Shown piece after piece: positions 53,908-63,595 of a stretch of DNA of 64,000 nt. The position numbers and the translations under genes are program-made. The stretch spans positions 1-64,000 of the forward strand of contig CAIXQV010000035.1 in NCBI GenBank assembly GCA_903921605.1. The letters are read 5' to 3'. Below the pieces are notes generated by a model that had not been told where the DNA came from, made no database searches, and saw only the letters and a list, made by a program, of their open reading frames with translations. Origin of the DNA: an uncultured Planctomycetaceae bacterium. GTDB taxonomy: Bacteria > Planctomycetota > Planctomycetia > Planctomycetales > Planctomycetaceae. How positions within the stretch are numbered: position 1 is the first letter of the stretch; every line of letters starts with the position of its first letter.

Positions 53908-56900
53908 ATGCCAGATCCTCCACCGTCAAAACGTCGACAACGCCTGACGTCCAGTCATCCTGCAGACGGTTTCTCTGCTGCGACACATTCCGACGACAGC
54001 GTTTTGGAAGCGGAACTGGAACCTTCCGTGCCTTATGCGGAACTGCATTGCCGTACAAATTACTCGTTTCTTGAGGGGGCTTCCCACGCTGACGAACTTG
54101 CCGCGCGAGCGAAAGAACTGGGACTTCACTCATTGGCGGTCACGGATCGAAATTCCCTCGCGGGAGTAGTCCGGGCTCATGTGGCGGCAAAAGAAGCGGG
54201 GCTGCGGCTGCTGATCGGTGCGGAAATCGTTCCGTCGGACGGCCCTGCTCTGGTCTTCCTTGCATCAGACCGAGCAGCCTATGGTCGGCTTTCGAGATTG
54301 ATCACCGTTGGCCGCCGTCGCGCACCCAAAGGAGAATGTCGGCTGACTGTGAACGACGTTGCAGAACATGCTGACGGGCTCATCTGTTGTGTTCCTCTGA
54401 GTACAGAAACTCGCTTGCGATTCGAACGCCGCTTTCAGTCGGAGGGGCCCTGCACCGTTGCAGACCATGATCTCCTCAAGCTTCGAGAAATCTTTTCTGA
54501 TCGCTGTTACGGTCTAGCGGAACTTCATAGCGGTCCGGCGGACGAGATCCTGTTGCAGCGTTGGTTGCAGCAAGGAATGAGATGTCGTATCCCGATCGTG
54601 GCTGCGAATGATGTGCATTATCATGTCGCCCGGCGTCGCGCACTACATGACGTTGTTACCGCCATTCGCTGTTCACAGTCGCTTCAGTCGCTGGGGCATG
54701 AATTGTTTCAAAACGGCGAGCGCCATCTGAAGTCCGGCAGTGAACTTAGCGAATTGTTCGGTGGCCGGACGGATCTGATCGAGCGAACTCTTGAAGTCGC
54801 CGACCGTTGCCGATTTTCACTCGATGAGTTGCGTTATGAGTACCCTGAAGAATTGATTCCAACAGGTGTTTCTCCAATCGAACATCTGGCCGGACTCACA
54901 TGGGCTGGCGCGGCGAAGAGATATTCCGAAGGTGTCCCACCAAAGATTCGCGATCTGATCCAGCATGAACTCACTTTGATCGAAGAGCTTCATTACGAAG
55001 CCTATTTTCTGACGGTTTACGATCTGGTCCGATTTGCTCGTGAACGCGGGATTTTGTGTCAGGGCCGTGGTTCAGCGGCGAATTCTGTGGTCTGTTTTTG
55101 TCTCGGAGTTACCTCAGTCGATCCCAGCCGGATTGATGTTCTATTCGAGCGATTCGTCAGTCGAGAACGCAATGAAGCGCCGGATATCGATGTGGATTTT
55201 GAGCACGAGCGTCGAGAAGAAGTGCTTCAGTATCTTTTCGATCGCTATGGTCGCGATCGGGCGGGAATGACTGGGGCTGTGATCACGTATCGGCCTCGCT
55301 CGGCCATCCGTGATATCGGCAGAGCGCTTGCTCTGTCGAACGATCGAATCGACAAGCTGGCCGGACAGATGGAACATGTCGATCGCGCGGAATTGTTTCC
55401 GGAGCGAATGCGCGAAGGAGGAATGGATCCCGAATCAAAACTGGGACGTCGCCTGCTGGAGCTGCTGAACTCATTGCTGACATTCCCTCGACATCTTTCG
55501 CAGCATTCTGGTGGCATGGTGATGTCACGCGGACTTCTGAGCGAACTGGTCCCCATTGAGAATGCGTCCATGCCGGGGCGAACGGTTATTCAATGGGACA
55601 AGGATGATCTCGATGCACTGGGGTTGCTGAAAGTTGATTGTCTGTCGCTGGGAATGCTGAGCTGCATTCGACGAGCGTTCGATCTGATTCAGAAACATCA
55701 CGGTCGCACATTAACGTTGGCGAATGTGCCGTCCGAGGATCCTCAGGTTTACGACATGGTCAGCGCGGCCGATACGGTTGGCGTGTTTCAGATCGAAAGT
55801 CGCGCGCAGATGAGCATGTTGCCGCGATTGAAGCCTCATTGCTTCTACGATCTTGTGATCGAAGTCGCGATCGTGCGTCCGGGACCGATTCAAGGGGACA
55901 TGGTTCATCCTTATCTGCGGCGTCGTGCTGGAGAAGAGCCGGTTGAGTATCCTAACGCGGCCGTGCGATCAGTGCTCCACAAGACTTTGGGAGTGCCGAT
56001 ATTTCAGGAACAGGCGATGCGTCTGGCGATTGTGGCGGCCGGGTTTACTCCGGGAGAAGCCGATCAGCTTCGCCGCGCGATGGGGGCGTGGCGGAAGACG
56101 GGTGTTATTGCGAAATTTCATGAAAAGCTGGTGCAGGGAATGATCGAACGAGGATACGACGGTGAATTCGCCGAACGTGTCTTCAAGCAGATCAGCGGTT
56201 TCGGAGAGTATGGCTTTCCGGAATCTCATGCCGCCAGTTTTGCGTTGCTGGTTTATGTGTCCTCTTGGATAAAACGCTACTACCCGGCTGTCTTTGCCGC
56301 TGCGTTGATCAATAGTCAACCTATGGGGTTTTATGCTCCCGCCCAGCTCGTTCGCGACGCGCGAGAACATGGAGTCATGCTCCTTCCGGCTGACGTAAAT
56401 GCCAGTGACTGGGACTGCACTTTGGAAGCTCAGAAGGAACCTGCAGATCCTGGCAAATCCCCATTTTCGCATCGTGATCAGTCTCATGCCCTGCGGCTTG
56501 GGTTTCGTCTGCTGCGAGGTTTCTCAGAAGAGTATGCGAGGACGATCGAAGACGCGCGGCGACTCGGCGGGCGATTTCAGTCCCTGGAGGAATTTGCGCG
56601 GCGCACACAGCTCAGTCGTTCTGTCCTGCAATTGCTGGCCCGTGCTGATGCCTTTGCTTCAATTGAGATTGATCGAAGAAGTGCCTACTGGAAATCCCTA
56701 CCCTCACGCGATCGTCTTCCCTTGTTTGACGACGAACGAATTCCCGCCGTTGACGAGGCAACTCCGGAACTGCCAGTGATGTCGGCTCAGGATGAAGTGG
56801 TGGAAGATTATTCGTCGGCTGGCCTGACGCTGCGAAAACATCCCGTGAGTTTTCTTCGTGAGCAGCTTATCCTGCTGAAGGCCGTCACGTCGGAGCAGCT

Positions 56901-57201
56901 GAGTGAAATGGAGCCGGATCGTCGAGTCAAAGTGGCCGGTTTGGTATTGATGCGTCAACGTCCGTCTACTGCCAGTGGCATCACATTTGTCACGCTTGAA
57001 GACGAGACGGGGATCGCCAATCTGGTTGTGTACCCATCCGTTTGGCAGCACTTCCGTCAGGCCGCGCGTTTTGCTTCAGTTATTCTTGCGACAGGTCGTT
57101 TGCAACGAGAAGGCGATGTCATCCATGTGGTTTGCGAGCGACTGGATGATGTCAGCAAGATGCTGGCCCAGATCGATTCGAAGTCCCGGAATTTTCGCTA
57201 A
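53908..57201 (+). CDS. dnaE2: Error-prone DNA polymerase DnaE2 (ImuC)
   Basis: A 1097-residue C-family polymerase of the DnaE2/ImuC type, used in damage-induced mutagenesis. The PHP domain begins AELHCRTNYSFLEGASHADE. The palm has the paired aspartates in APDIDVDFEHERREEV (residues 426 and 428), preceded by CQGRGSAANSVVCFCLG and followed by QHSGGMVMS and VDCLSLGMLSCIRRAFDLI. The fingers include RPGPIQGDMVHPYLRR and SGFGEYGFPESHAASFALL, and an OB domain lies near the end (VKVAGLVLMRQRPSTASG). The length and the short C-terminus separate it from replicative DnaE (about 1170 residues). Its usual partners imuA and imuB are not adjacent. The 143-base upstream region has no SOS box I can name. Confidence 0.93.
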   Translation: MPDPPPSKRRQRLTSSHPADGFSAATHSDDSVLEAELEPSVPYAELHCRTNYSFLEGASHADELAARAKELGLHSLAVTDRNSLAGVVRAHVAAKEAGLRLLIGAEIVPSDGPALVFLASDRAAYGRLSRLITVGRRRAPKGECRLTVNDVAEHADGLICCVPLSTETRLRFERRFQSEGPCTVADHDLLKLREIFSDRCYGLAELHSGPADEILLQRWLQQGMRCRIPIVAANDVHYHVARRRALHDVVTAIRCSQSLQSLGHELFQNGERHLKSGSELSELFGGRTDLIERTLEVADRCRFSLDELRYEYPEELIPTGVSPIEHLAGLTWAGAAKRYSEGVPPKIRDLIQHELTLIEELHYEAYFLTVYDLVRFARERGILCQGRGSAANSVVCFCLGVTSVDPSRIDVLFERFVSRERNEAPDIDVDFEHERREEVLQYLFDRYGRDRAGMTGAVITYRPRSAIRDIGRALALSNDRIDKLAGQMEHVDRAELFPERMREGGMDPESKLGRRLLELLNSLLTFPRHLSQHSGGMVMSRGLLSELVPIENASMPGRTVIQWDKDDLDALGLLKVDCLSLGMLSCIRRAFDLIQKHHGRTLTLANVPSEDPQVYDMVSAADTVGVFQIESRAQMSMLPRLKPHCFYDLVIEVAIVRPGPIQGDMVHPYLRRRAGEEPVEYPNAAVRSVLHKTLGVPIFQEQAMRLAIVAAGFTPGEADQLRRAMGAWRKTGVIAKFHEKLVQGMIERGYDGEFAERVFKQISGFGEYGFPESHAASFALLVYVSSWIKRYYPAVFAAALINSQPMGFYAPAQLVRDAREHGVMLLPADVNASDWDCTLEAQKEPADPGKSPFSHRDQSHALRLGFRLLRGFSEEYARTIEDARRLGGRFQSLEEFARRTQLSRSVLQLLARADAFASIEIDRRSAYWKSLPSRDRLPLFDDERIPAVDEATPELPVMSAQDEVVEDYSSAGLTLRKHPVSFLREQLILLKAVTSEQLSEMEPDRRVKVAGLVLMRQRPSTASGITFVTLEDETGIANLVVYPSVWQHFRQAARFASVILATGRLQREGDVIHVVCERLDDVSKMLAQIDSKSRNFR

Positions 57202-57275
57202 TGCAATGAGCAATTCAAGGGCTGCGGTTAGCCGGAACGCGTTAACGTCCGGTTTGTAGAATACGACTTTTCCTG

Positions 57276-58181
57276 TCAGGTCTCTGCATCCAATATCTGC
57301 TGAGCCGGATTCAGTCCGGTCAGCGTTTCCCACTTCGCCATTAATCTCGAAAAAACAGACGTTGGCTGCGAGATCTCAAATCGTCGGCCGTCGATATGGC
57401 TCACGGGCAGCAGGCCGACCGGAGTTGATGACAGAAATGCTTCGTCGGCCGACGATAACTCATCGACAGAAATCTGCCGACGGAAAAAAGGGATCTGCAG
57501 AACAGACGCCAGCTCCTCAACAACCTCTGAGCTAAGACTCCTCAGGATTCCTCGATCGGGAGTTGAGATTTTTCCGTCACGGACGAGGTAGAAACACGAT
57601 GTACTGGTCTCGGTGATGAATCCGGCATGATCAAGCAGCAATGCCTTACTTCCCGGTTCAAGCCTGGCAGCCTGCTGGTCGGCCAGCCACCAATGCAGTC
57701 GGTTCCGAACCTTGTGTTCTACTGGAAAGCAGTCATCAGGAATCTGTCGAACATCGGGAATTCGCAGCCGCACACCATGCTGAAGACCGGAGTGCCACAA
57801 GTGGAATGGCAGCACAAATGTGTGGATCACCGTTGTCGACTGATTAGCAAGACCAGCCAGATAAGTAGGGTTCGAACCGGCTGTCGAAAACAGCACGATA
57901 CCGAGGTCCTGGTTCTTCGAAATCAGTGAGGCATTGTGTCGAATTATCTCTTGCGCCGCCGTGGCTAGTTCCTCACTGCTCCAACGCCGAGGAAACCCCA
58001 ACGCGATGAGTGAATTTGTCAGCCGGCTGATATGCTGATCCAGTCGAAACGGTCGATGATGATAGGTGCGAGCCATCTCCGTTACTGCCGCGCCGGCCAC
58101 AACGCCAAGATCCCAGACAGGAAGGCCTGTCTGAGAAAATGGTTGCAGAAGTCCGTTGATCCAGGCAAGCGGTTCAGACAT
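57276..58181 (-). CDS. Class IV PLP-dependent aminotransferase/lyase
   Basis: A 301-residue fold-type IV PLP protein, the group of branched-chain aminotransferase, D-amino acid aminotransferase and 4-amino-4-deoxychorismate lyase (PabC). Motifs are LPVWDLGVVAGAAVTEMART with FRLDQHISRL after it, the PLP lysine in PVEHKVRNRLHWWLAD, and the signature LDHAGFITETSTSCFYLV. The C-terminal part DEAFLSSTPVGLLPVSHIDG completes the fold. I cannot choose between PabC-like and aminotransferase activity. It lies 121 bases downstream of the CcsBA gene on the same strand and converges with dnaE2. Confidence 0.87.
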   Translation of the reverse strand: MSEPLAWINGLLQPFSQTGLPVWDLGVVAGAAVTEMARTYHHRPFRLDQHISRLTNSLIALGFPRRWSSEELATAAQEIIRHNASLISKNQDLGIVLFSTAGSNPTYLAGLANQSTTVIHTFVLPFHLWHSGLQHGVRLRIPDVRQIPDDCFPVEHKVRNRLHWWLADQQAARLEPGSKALLLDHAGFITETSTSCFYLVRDGKISTPDRGILRSLSSEVVEELASVLQIPFFRRQISVDELSSADEAFLSSTPVGLLPVSHIDGRRFEISQPTSVFSRLMAKWETLTGLNPAQQILDAET

Positions 58182-58302
58182 GAATCAACCGATCCTTCAA
58201 TAGATCTCCACTGTTTCTGCGAGGTTGAACAGGGGAAGTCACCCTCGCCGCGATGGAGGAGAGGACACTCTTCGTTTGGTTCCTCGTTGAAAGTAAAGCC
58301 AG

Positions 58303-61300
58303 TTACTTAGTGGTTAACATTCGACGCTGGGCCAGTTTGGACGACATGGCAAACCCGATGACCAACGCCAACTGCACGCCAGCAAAGACCCCAAGTGCGA
58401 GCAACCGGCCTTCGGTAAATCCATAGGTATGAAGTCCGGCCTTCAGCTCGTTAACACCAAACCATGACCATGCTGTCACAATATTGCCGATCATAGCCAA
58501 CACGGCCGTGCCATAATCGTTGACCATTTTGTCCCAGCGAGCATGCAGGATCACGGCATTCCAGAGGACGATCAGCATGGCTCCGTTTTCCTTAGGATCC
58601 CAGCCCCAGAATCGTCCCCAGGAATCGTCAGCCCAAAGTCCGCCAAGAACGGTACCAACCAGACTGAAGAACAACGCAAAACACAAAGTCCCATAGACCA
58701 GCTTTCCGCAGTCCTTGAGTTCCGCCGAAAATGTCGATGCATTCCCGCCGGGAGCGAGTGATCGCCCGAGAATCGCCTGGACGCAGTAGAAGAGCCCTAT
58801 GAATCCCGCGAGGAACGTTGCCGCATATCCCAGTGTGATACAGACCACATGAGTCGCTAACCAGAATGTCGTATCCAGAACCGCCTGCATCACGCCCAGA
58901 GTATCCCCTTCATCGCGCGCCAGATAATGGGCGATGACCAGTGAGCCTGCACCAACAGACGCTCCCAGAATATTGCCAATACCGTTCTTCATGACGAGCT
59001 CTACAACGAACGAGGCAATCACAACTGCCCATCCGATAAAGATGGCAGACGAATACAGATTGGTGACCGGCGGGCGTCCCGAAATCTGCATACGCATGAA
59101 CAATGCCAAGGAATGCAGAGCGAAGGCCAGAACCAGCAGGAACAGACTCGTTCGACGAAGTGTTGTGCCAAAGAACAACCAGCCCATAAACGAGAACACG
59201 ATCACCATGACATACGGATATGTGGCCTGCATGAAGGGTTCAAAGAAATTGAACCAGGCTTCTTTTCGAACGGTTGCCATGTTCACATGAGGCACAGTTC
59301 CGGAGTCGAGCATTTCGCGGTAGCTGCTGACTGCGGTATTGAATCCCTCAACGTCGCCATCCTGCCATGTCTTCAGCAGCGTCGCGACGTAGCCTGAAGT
59401 CTTATCGAAGGTGTCTGAACACTCTCCGCCGGGCAACAGGTGGGCTGCTCTCTTGTGGAGATCGTCCCATACAAGTTTTGCCAACTCGACATTCATCGCA
59501 TTTGCCAGAGCCGGAGCATCATCCGAACCCAGCTTCTGCAACTTTGTGCGAATCTCCAGCAGACGTTTGTCCTGTGGATCTGATTCTGAGATGACAGAAA
59601 AGACTTCAAATAACTCTGAAGAAATACGTTCTGATGCGATTTCGCGAGCCTTTTCCGGAGGAACGGCGGTGGCAATTTGTTCTGCGCTGCTGCCCGATTC
59701 GGCAGCAGAGATCAGCCCGAGAATTTGTCTCAGAAACGTGTCATCGACGCGTGCAATAGCTTCAGCAGCTCGTTGTTGAATGACCTTTCCATCTGTTGTT
59801 TCCTGCTGAGTTTCTCCGCTGCCGCCCCCCAGGATTTTGTAACTGCCAATCACTGATTTTGTGACCAGCTCCTGAGGCAACTTGTCCTGCATGTAGGCAT
59901 TAAACTCGTCCCACGTTGAGAGCTGATTTTGCTTCATCTGCTCATTCAGTTGACGCACAGCATTGGCGCCAACCAGCGTTTCCCACGATCGTTGTTCATC
60001 ACTTGATCCGGTGGGAACGGCCATCACAGCGGGCTCGTTGCCCAGCAGACGAAGTATTCTCCAGCAGTCGATGTATGAGCCCAGTAAACTGTCAGAGTTC
60101 CGCATCAGGAACATCTGCGAAAGCTGATCAATCCGACTGACTGTTTCGAACAATCCCGAGACTCGACGCTCCAATGTGGTCAGTGAGTTTTCCTGCTTGT
60201 CACGTTGCTTCTGGCGAGCCTTCTGCAGAATTGAATCCAGCTCTTTAATGTTCTTCTGGATCTCAACCATCGAATAGGTGAGCCCACCGCGTTTTTCCAG
60301 ACCCAGCAATGACAAAACCTGATCATCATCAATCTTGATGATTCGATGACGAGCGGCCACTTCCGGTCGGCTGACGACATCCAGCAACCATTGTACAGCG
60401 GGCCGACGACGTACCATCAGGGAACGCATTCTTGATTCCACTGCGTCTTTTCCAGAGGAACTGACCGTGGCCATCTTTTCGATCCACTCGGTATATGAAC
60501 CCTCGAACTTCTCCAGTTCTGCCACCGGTGCATTGGGCCATGCTTTACTGAAGGCCGTCAGGATTTTCTTCCGTTGTTTCGGCTCACTCAGCTCCGCCGA
60601 TTCAAGCTCCCCTTCAAATCCAGACTTGTGAGAATTTACGAGCAGTTGTGTTCGAGCAACTGAATCGATCGGCTGAGCGCGGCCGCTCCATGCGATCGGC
60701 AATTGCGCGAAGCCATACAGATTCATGGTGCTCGGATCTTCTTTTGGAGGGCGAGCCTTGCTTCCCAGCCACGCCGCAAAAATCAATGCGATAACCAGAG
60801 GAATCCAGAGCGATTCAATCAGAGAAGGCTTCTCCAGATTCGTCAGCAATGCAGCATCTGCAACCTTTGCTGGTGCAAATCCCGGACGACCGAGAAGACT
60901 TGAGGAGCCAACGCTTAACGTCTGTGCTTCTGGAGCAACTTTCTTTGCTGTCCGTTCTGTTTTATCAAGGAACCTGAATAGAGTCTGTCCGAACTGAGCA
61001 AACATGCCAAAGGACACAATCATGCAGGCGATGTAGGGCAACATCCAGCCAGTGTTGTTCACGACCGATATCGTCGACGCTTCCTTTCCGTCTTCAAGAG
61101 CCTGAAATCCAGACTGATAAAATGTCTCACCCTTATAGCGCAGAGGATTGTTCATCCACAACGTAAACTTGTCAGTGGATCCATCATTCGGATTGGTGAT
61201 TTCAATCTCTGACCGATAGTCACGCGGGGTCGCAGTCCCAACGTAATTCGTGCGGCTGACATCAACCAGTTTGACCTCGTAAGGTTTATAGTTGCGCTGA

Positions 61301-62700
61301 AATCGCAGGTAGAAAAAGTAGTCCTTGCCATCAACAGTGGCTTTCTCCGCGAGCGGCGCGCCGCGCAGTTCGCTGACGTTCTGAGCCACCAGCATCGTCT
61401 GCAGGACTTTTCCACCATCGCGGCTCACCACGTCGATATAAATGGCGCTTTGATCGTGTGAGTCATCCATCCCTGTGACGGGCTCTAGTCGTTCGGGAGC
61501 AGCAAACGATCCCAAGCCGGCATCGGTTCGCAATTTGTCACCAGGAATCAAGCCTCGCAATCGACTGTTGCGCTGAAACTCACGGACAACGACATCAAAC
61601 GGCAAGGAGGGAAGGCTGATAACTTGACCGGGGGCTGGCGGTGAAATAGCCGCTTCGTCTGATTTCTCCGGAGCTGCTGTCGCTGCCTTCAGCAATCGCT
61701 CTTCGGGAATCACAAGGACCTGATCTTTGCCATCCGTTTTCTGCGTGATGATAGCCAGTTCACGTTCGCGGATATCTCGGATGAACCCCGATGTCTCTCC
61801 TTCCACTAACGACAGCATGTTCTCCTTGGCCAGCAGGCCGACCTGAAGTTCACTGATCATGAGCATCGCCACACCAAAATGCAGCAATGCGATGCCTCCG
61901 CGTTTGTCGAACAGCAGGTTAGACCCCAACAGCAGAACCAGCGAACACGCGGCGCCCTTGAGAAGCTGCCACAGAATTCTCATTGAAGACAGGTTAAGCC
62001 GTGCTTTTTCACCGCCGAGCACGAAGTAAAGCAGGACTCCGATCAATGACACCGCGATCAGCAGCATGACGCCTCGAGTCAGCTTTGAACTGGCTTTGGC
62101 AAGGATCGCTGTGGCCAGAGCTGCGAGTCCCGAGATACCAAGCACACTCAGGAGGAGATACCAAATTTGTCCGGGTCCCAACACCGTGTCACCGTACTCG
62201 ACCCCTGTCTGCATATTGCCCGTGATGACGACACCAGCCGTCAGGATCAGGCCGACAACTACAAGGCCGATCCCGGCTGCCAATCTCAGACCTTCCGCGC
62301 GAACGCGAAACTTTAGTGCGTGAGCTGTCGTGAGATTCGCAAGCATGATCCAGCCGATCGTCCAGCCTCCGGGGAAAGGAATCTTTCCGAAGACACCGAG
62401 GCTCTCCGCAATCTTGTCTCCCTGGTCACCAAACATCGATGGAGGGAAAAGATCTCGAATCTGAATCCACGCGATGTACGTCCGGAAGTACTCTGCCATG
62501 ACTTGCCAGACGTCTCGACGAGCCTGTGCCAGGCTGCCGACGAATACAATGAACATTGCAAGGATGAACAGCACGCACGTCAGCTTCAAAGAAGCCAACG
62601 CTCGTATCGCGGTCATCAAGGAGTTTTCAAGTTCTTGCGGTAATGCTTCGCCGTCTTTTCGACCAGACGAAAGATCACCAGGCAATGTGGTTGAAGACAT
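58303..62700 (-). CDS. ResB-CcsA (CcsBA) fusion, system II cytochrome c synthase
   Basis: A 1465-residue membrane protein joining both halves of the system II heme lyase. Residues 30-600 are ResB/CcsB-like: a first helix at ALASLKLTCVLFILAMFIVF, more helices to about residue 290, a large periplasmic part with DVVVREFQRNSRLRG and SEIEITNPNDGSTDKFTLWM, and a closing helix at PYIACMIVSFGMFAQFG. Residues 600-1130 are largely periplasmic, with a helix near 640 and a coiled-coil-like stretch. The final 330 residues are CcsA/ResC with about eight helices, histidines such as WLATHVVCITLGYA, and the heme-handling WWD motif in RFWGWDPKENGAML. The enzyme exports heme and attaches it to CxxCH motifs. Fused synthases are known, but most are shorter. 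A lipoprotein gene lies 102 bases upstream. Confidence 0.92.
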   Translation of the reverse strand: MSSTTLPGDLSSGRKDGEALPQELENSLMTAIRALASLKLTCVLFILAMFIVFVGSLAQARRDVWQVMAEYFRTYIAWIQIRDLFPPSMFGDQGDKIAESLGVFGKIPFPGGWTIGWIMLANLTTAHALKFRVRAEGLRLAAGIGLVVVGLILTAGVVITGNMQTGVEYGDTVLGPGQIWYLLLSVLGISGLAALATAILAKASSKLTRGVMLLIAVSLIGVLLYFVLGGEKARLNLSSMRILWQLLKGAACSLVLLLGSNLLFDKRGGIALLHFGVAMLMISELQVGLLAKENMLSLVEGETSGFIRDIRERELAIITQKTDGKDQVLVIPEERLLKAATAAPEKSDEAAISPPAPGQVISLPSLPFDVVVREFQRNSRLRGLIPGDKLRTDAGLGSFAAPERLEPVTGMDDSHDQSAIYIDVVSRDGGKVLQTMLVAQNVSELRGAPLAEKATVDGKDYFFYLRFQRNYKPYEVKLVDVSRTNYVGTATPRDYRSEIEITNPNDGSTDKFTLWMNNPLRYKGETFYQSGFQALEDGKEASTISVVNNTGWMLPYIACMIVSFGMFAQFGQTLFRFLDKTERTAKKVAPEAQTLSVGSSSLLGRPGFAPAKVADAALLTNLEKPSLIESLWIPLVIALIFAAWLGSKARPPKEDPSTMNLYGFAQLPIAWSGRAQPIDSVARTQLLVNSHKSGFEGELESAELSEPKQRKKILTAFSKAWPNAPVAELEKFEGSYTEWIEKMATVSSSGKDAVESRMRSLMVRRRPAVQWLLDVVSRPEVAARHRIIKIDDDQVLSLLGLEKRGGLTYSMVEIQKNIKELDSILQKARQKQRDKQENSLTTLERRVSGLFETVSRIDQLSQMFLMRNSDSLLGSYIDCWRILRLLGNEPAVMAVPTGSSDEQRSWETLVGANAVRQLNEQMKQNQLSTWDEFNAYMQDKLPQELVTKSVIGSYKILGGGSGETQQETTDGKVIQQRAAEAIARVDDTFLRQILGLISAAESGSSAEQIATAVPPEKAREIASERISSELFEVFSVISESDPQDKRLLEIRTKLQKLGSDDAPALANAMNVELAKLVWDDLHKRAAHLLPGGECSDTFDKTSGYVATLLKTWQDGDVEGFNTAVSSYREMLDSGTVPHVNMATVRKEAWFNFFEPFMQATYPYVMVIVFSFMGWLFFGTTLRRTSLFLLVLAFALHSLALFMRMQISGRPPVTNLYSSAIFIGWAVVIASFVVELVMKNGIGNILGASVGAGSLVIAHYLARDEGDTLGVMQAVLDTTFWLATHVVCITLGYAATFLAGFIGLFYCVQAILGRSLAPGGNASTFSAELKDCGKLVYGTLCFALFFSLVGTVLGGLWADDSWGRFWGWDPKENGAMLIVLWNAVILHARWDKMVNDYGTAVLAMIGNIVTAWSWFGVNELKAGLHTYGFTEGRLLALGVFAGVQLALVIGFAMSSKLAQRRMLTTK

Positions 62701-62802
62701 GACGGTTTCCTCTGATTCATTATCGTGTTTGGGGCACGAGTTACTCGTATGTGTCGTTAATGGCCGGAGTTGAGACTCTCTTCCATCTTTGGTCCGAGCC
62801 GA

Positions 62803-63348
62803 TTATTCAACGTTGAGCGATTCACAAAAACTTCGAAAGGCGGCTCGTTGAACTTCTGCCGTGGAATTCGAACTTCGATACTTAAAGACCCATAACTTGT
62901 CTTTGTAACTGGCAATCATGCCAAGGATCGTTTCTGTATCACTCTTGATCTCTATCCATTGGCCGGTTAGTCCCTTCAACGTCAGCGTCTCGACATCCTT
63001 CATCATCTCCGCAGGATCAGTTTCCGGAAGCTGCAACTGTCCTCGCCATCGCACGAACTGCGGCTCGACTCCAGCAGTTCCGGGCAGATCGCTGACCGTA
63101 ATTCGAGCGGACGCATCCGACGGCCCCGCAGTCCAGGCAAACGCACTGAACTGATCGTTTTGAGCCGCAACCCAGGCCTTCGGGACTTCCCAGCGAAATG
63201 GAACCGCGTCAAACTGATCACGAAGAAGATCCGATGTGAGAACTTTTTCGTCTTCCCGTGCGACCTCATATTCACGGATGTCCGAACTGCTGCCGCAACC
63301 GGAAAGAGTAAGGAGGAGAAGTGTGATGTACAGGGGCAGCTTATTCAT
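62803..63348 (-). CDS. Lipoprotein of unknown function upstream of the cytochrome c synthase
   Basis: A 181-residue protein with a textbook lipoprotein signal (ITLLLLTLSGCGSS). The mature part reads FDAVPFRWEVPKAWVAAQND, AFAWTAGPSDASARITVSDL and KDKLWVFKYRSSNSTAEVQR; it looks like a single compact beta-rich domain. I do not recognise the family. Because it precedes the CcsBA gene on the same strand at 102 bases, a role in cytochrome c maturation or membrane redox protein quality is possible, but nothing in the sequence itself shows this. Confidence 0.78.
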   Translation of the reverse strand: MNKLPLYITLLLLTLSGCGSSSDIREYEVAREDEKVLTSDLLRDQFDAVPFRWEVPKAWVAAQNDQFSAFAWTAGPSDASARITVSDLPGTAGVEPQFVRWRGQLQLPETDPAEMMKDVETLTLKGLTGQWIEIKSDTETILGMIASYKDKLWVFKYRSSNSTAEVQRAAFRSFCESLNVE

Positions 63349-63595
63349 GAATCAAATCGAAGGTGGGGCGAGGCGGGAGTTAAAAAGGAGCAATCAGTGA
63401 CGGGCGTTATTCAGGTCAGGTCGAAGAAAAAAAATGTCCGGATGTTCTGTGAAGGGTATCCGCACCGCCCGGAGCGAAACCCATACAAACAGTTGCCTAT
63501 TAATACCCGGCAACGGCAAACTGCCAGACTCATTGAACTCCCTATTCTAGGCGAGTGAGACACGAATTTCACGGAGTTCAGCGGTTCTTCCAAAA

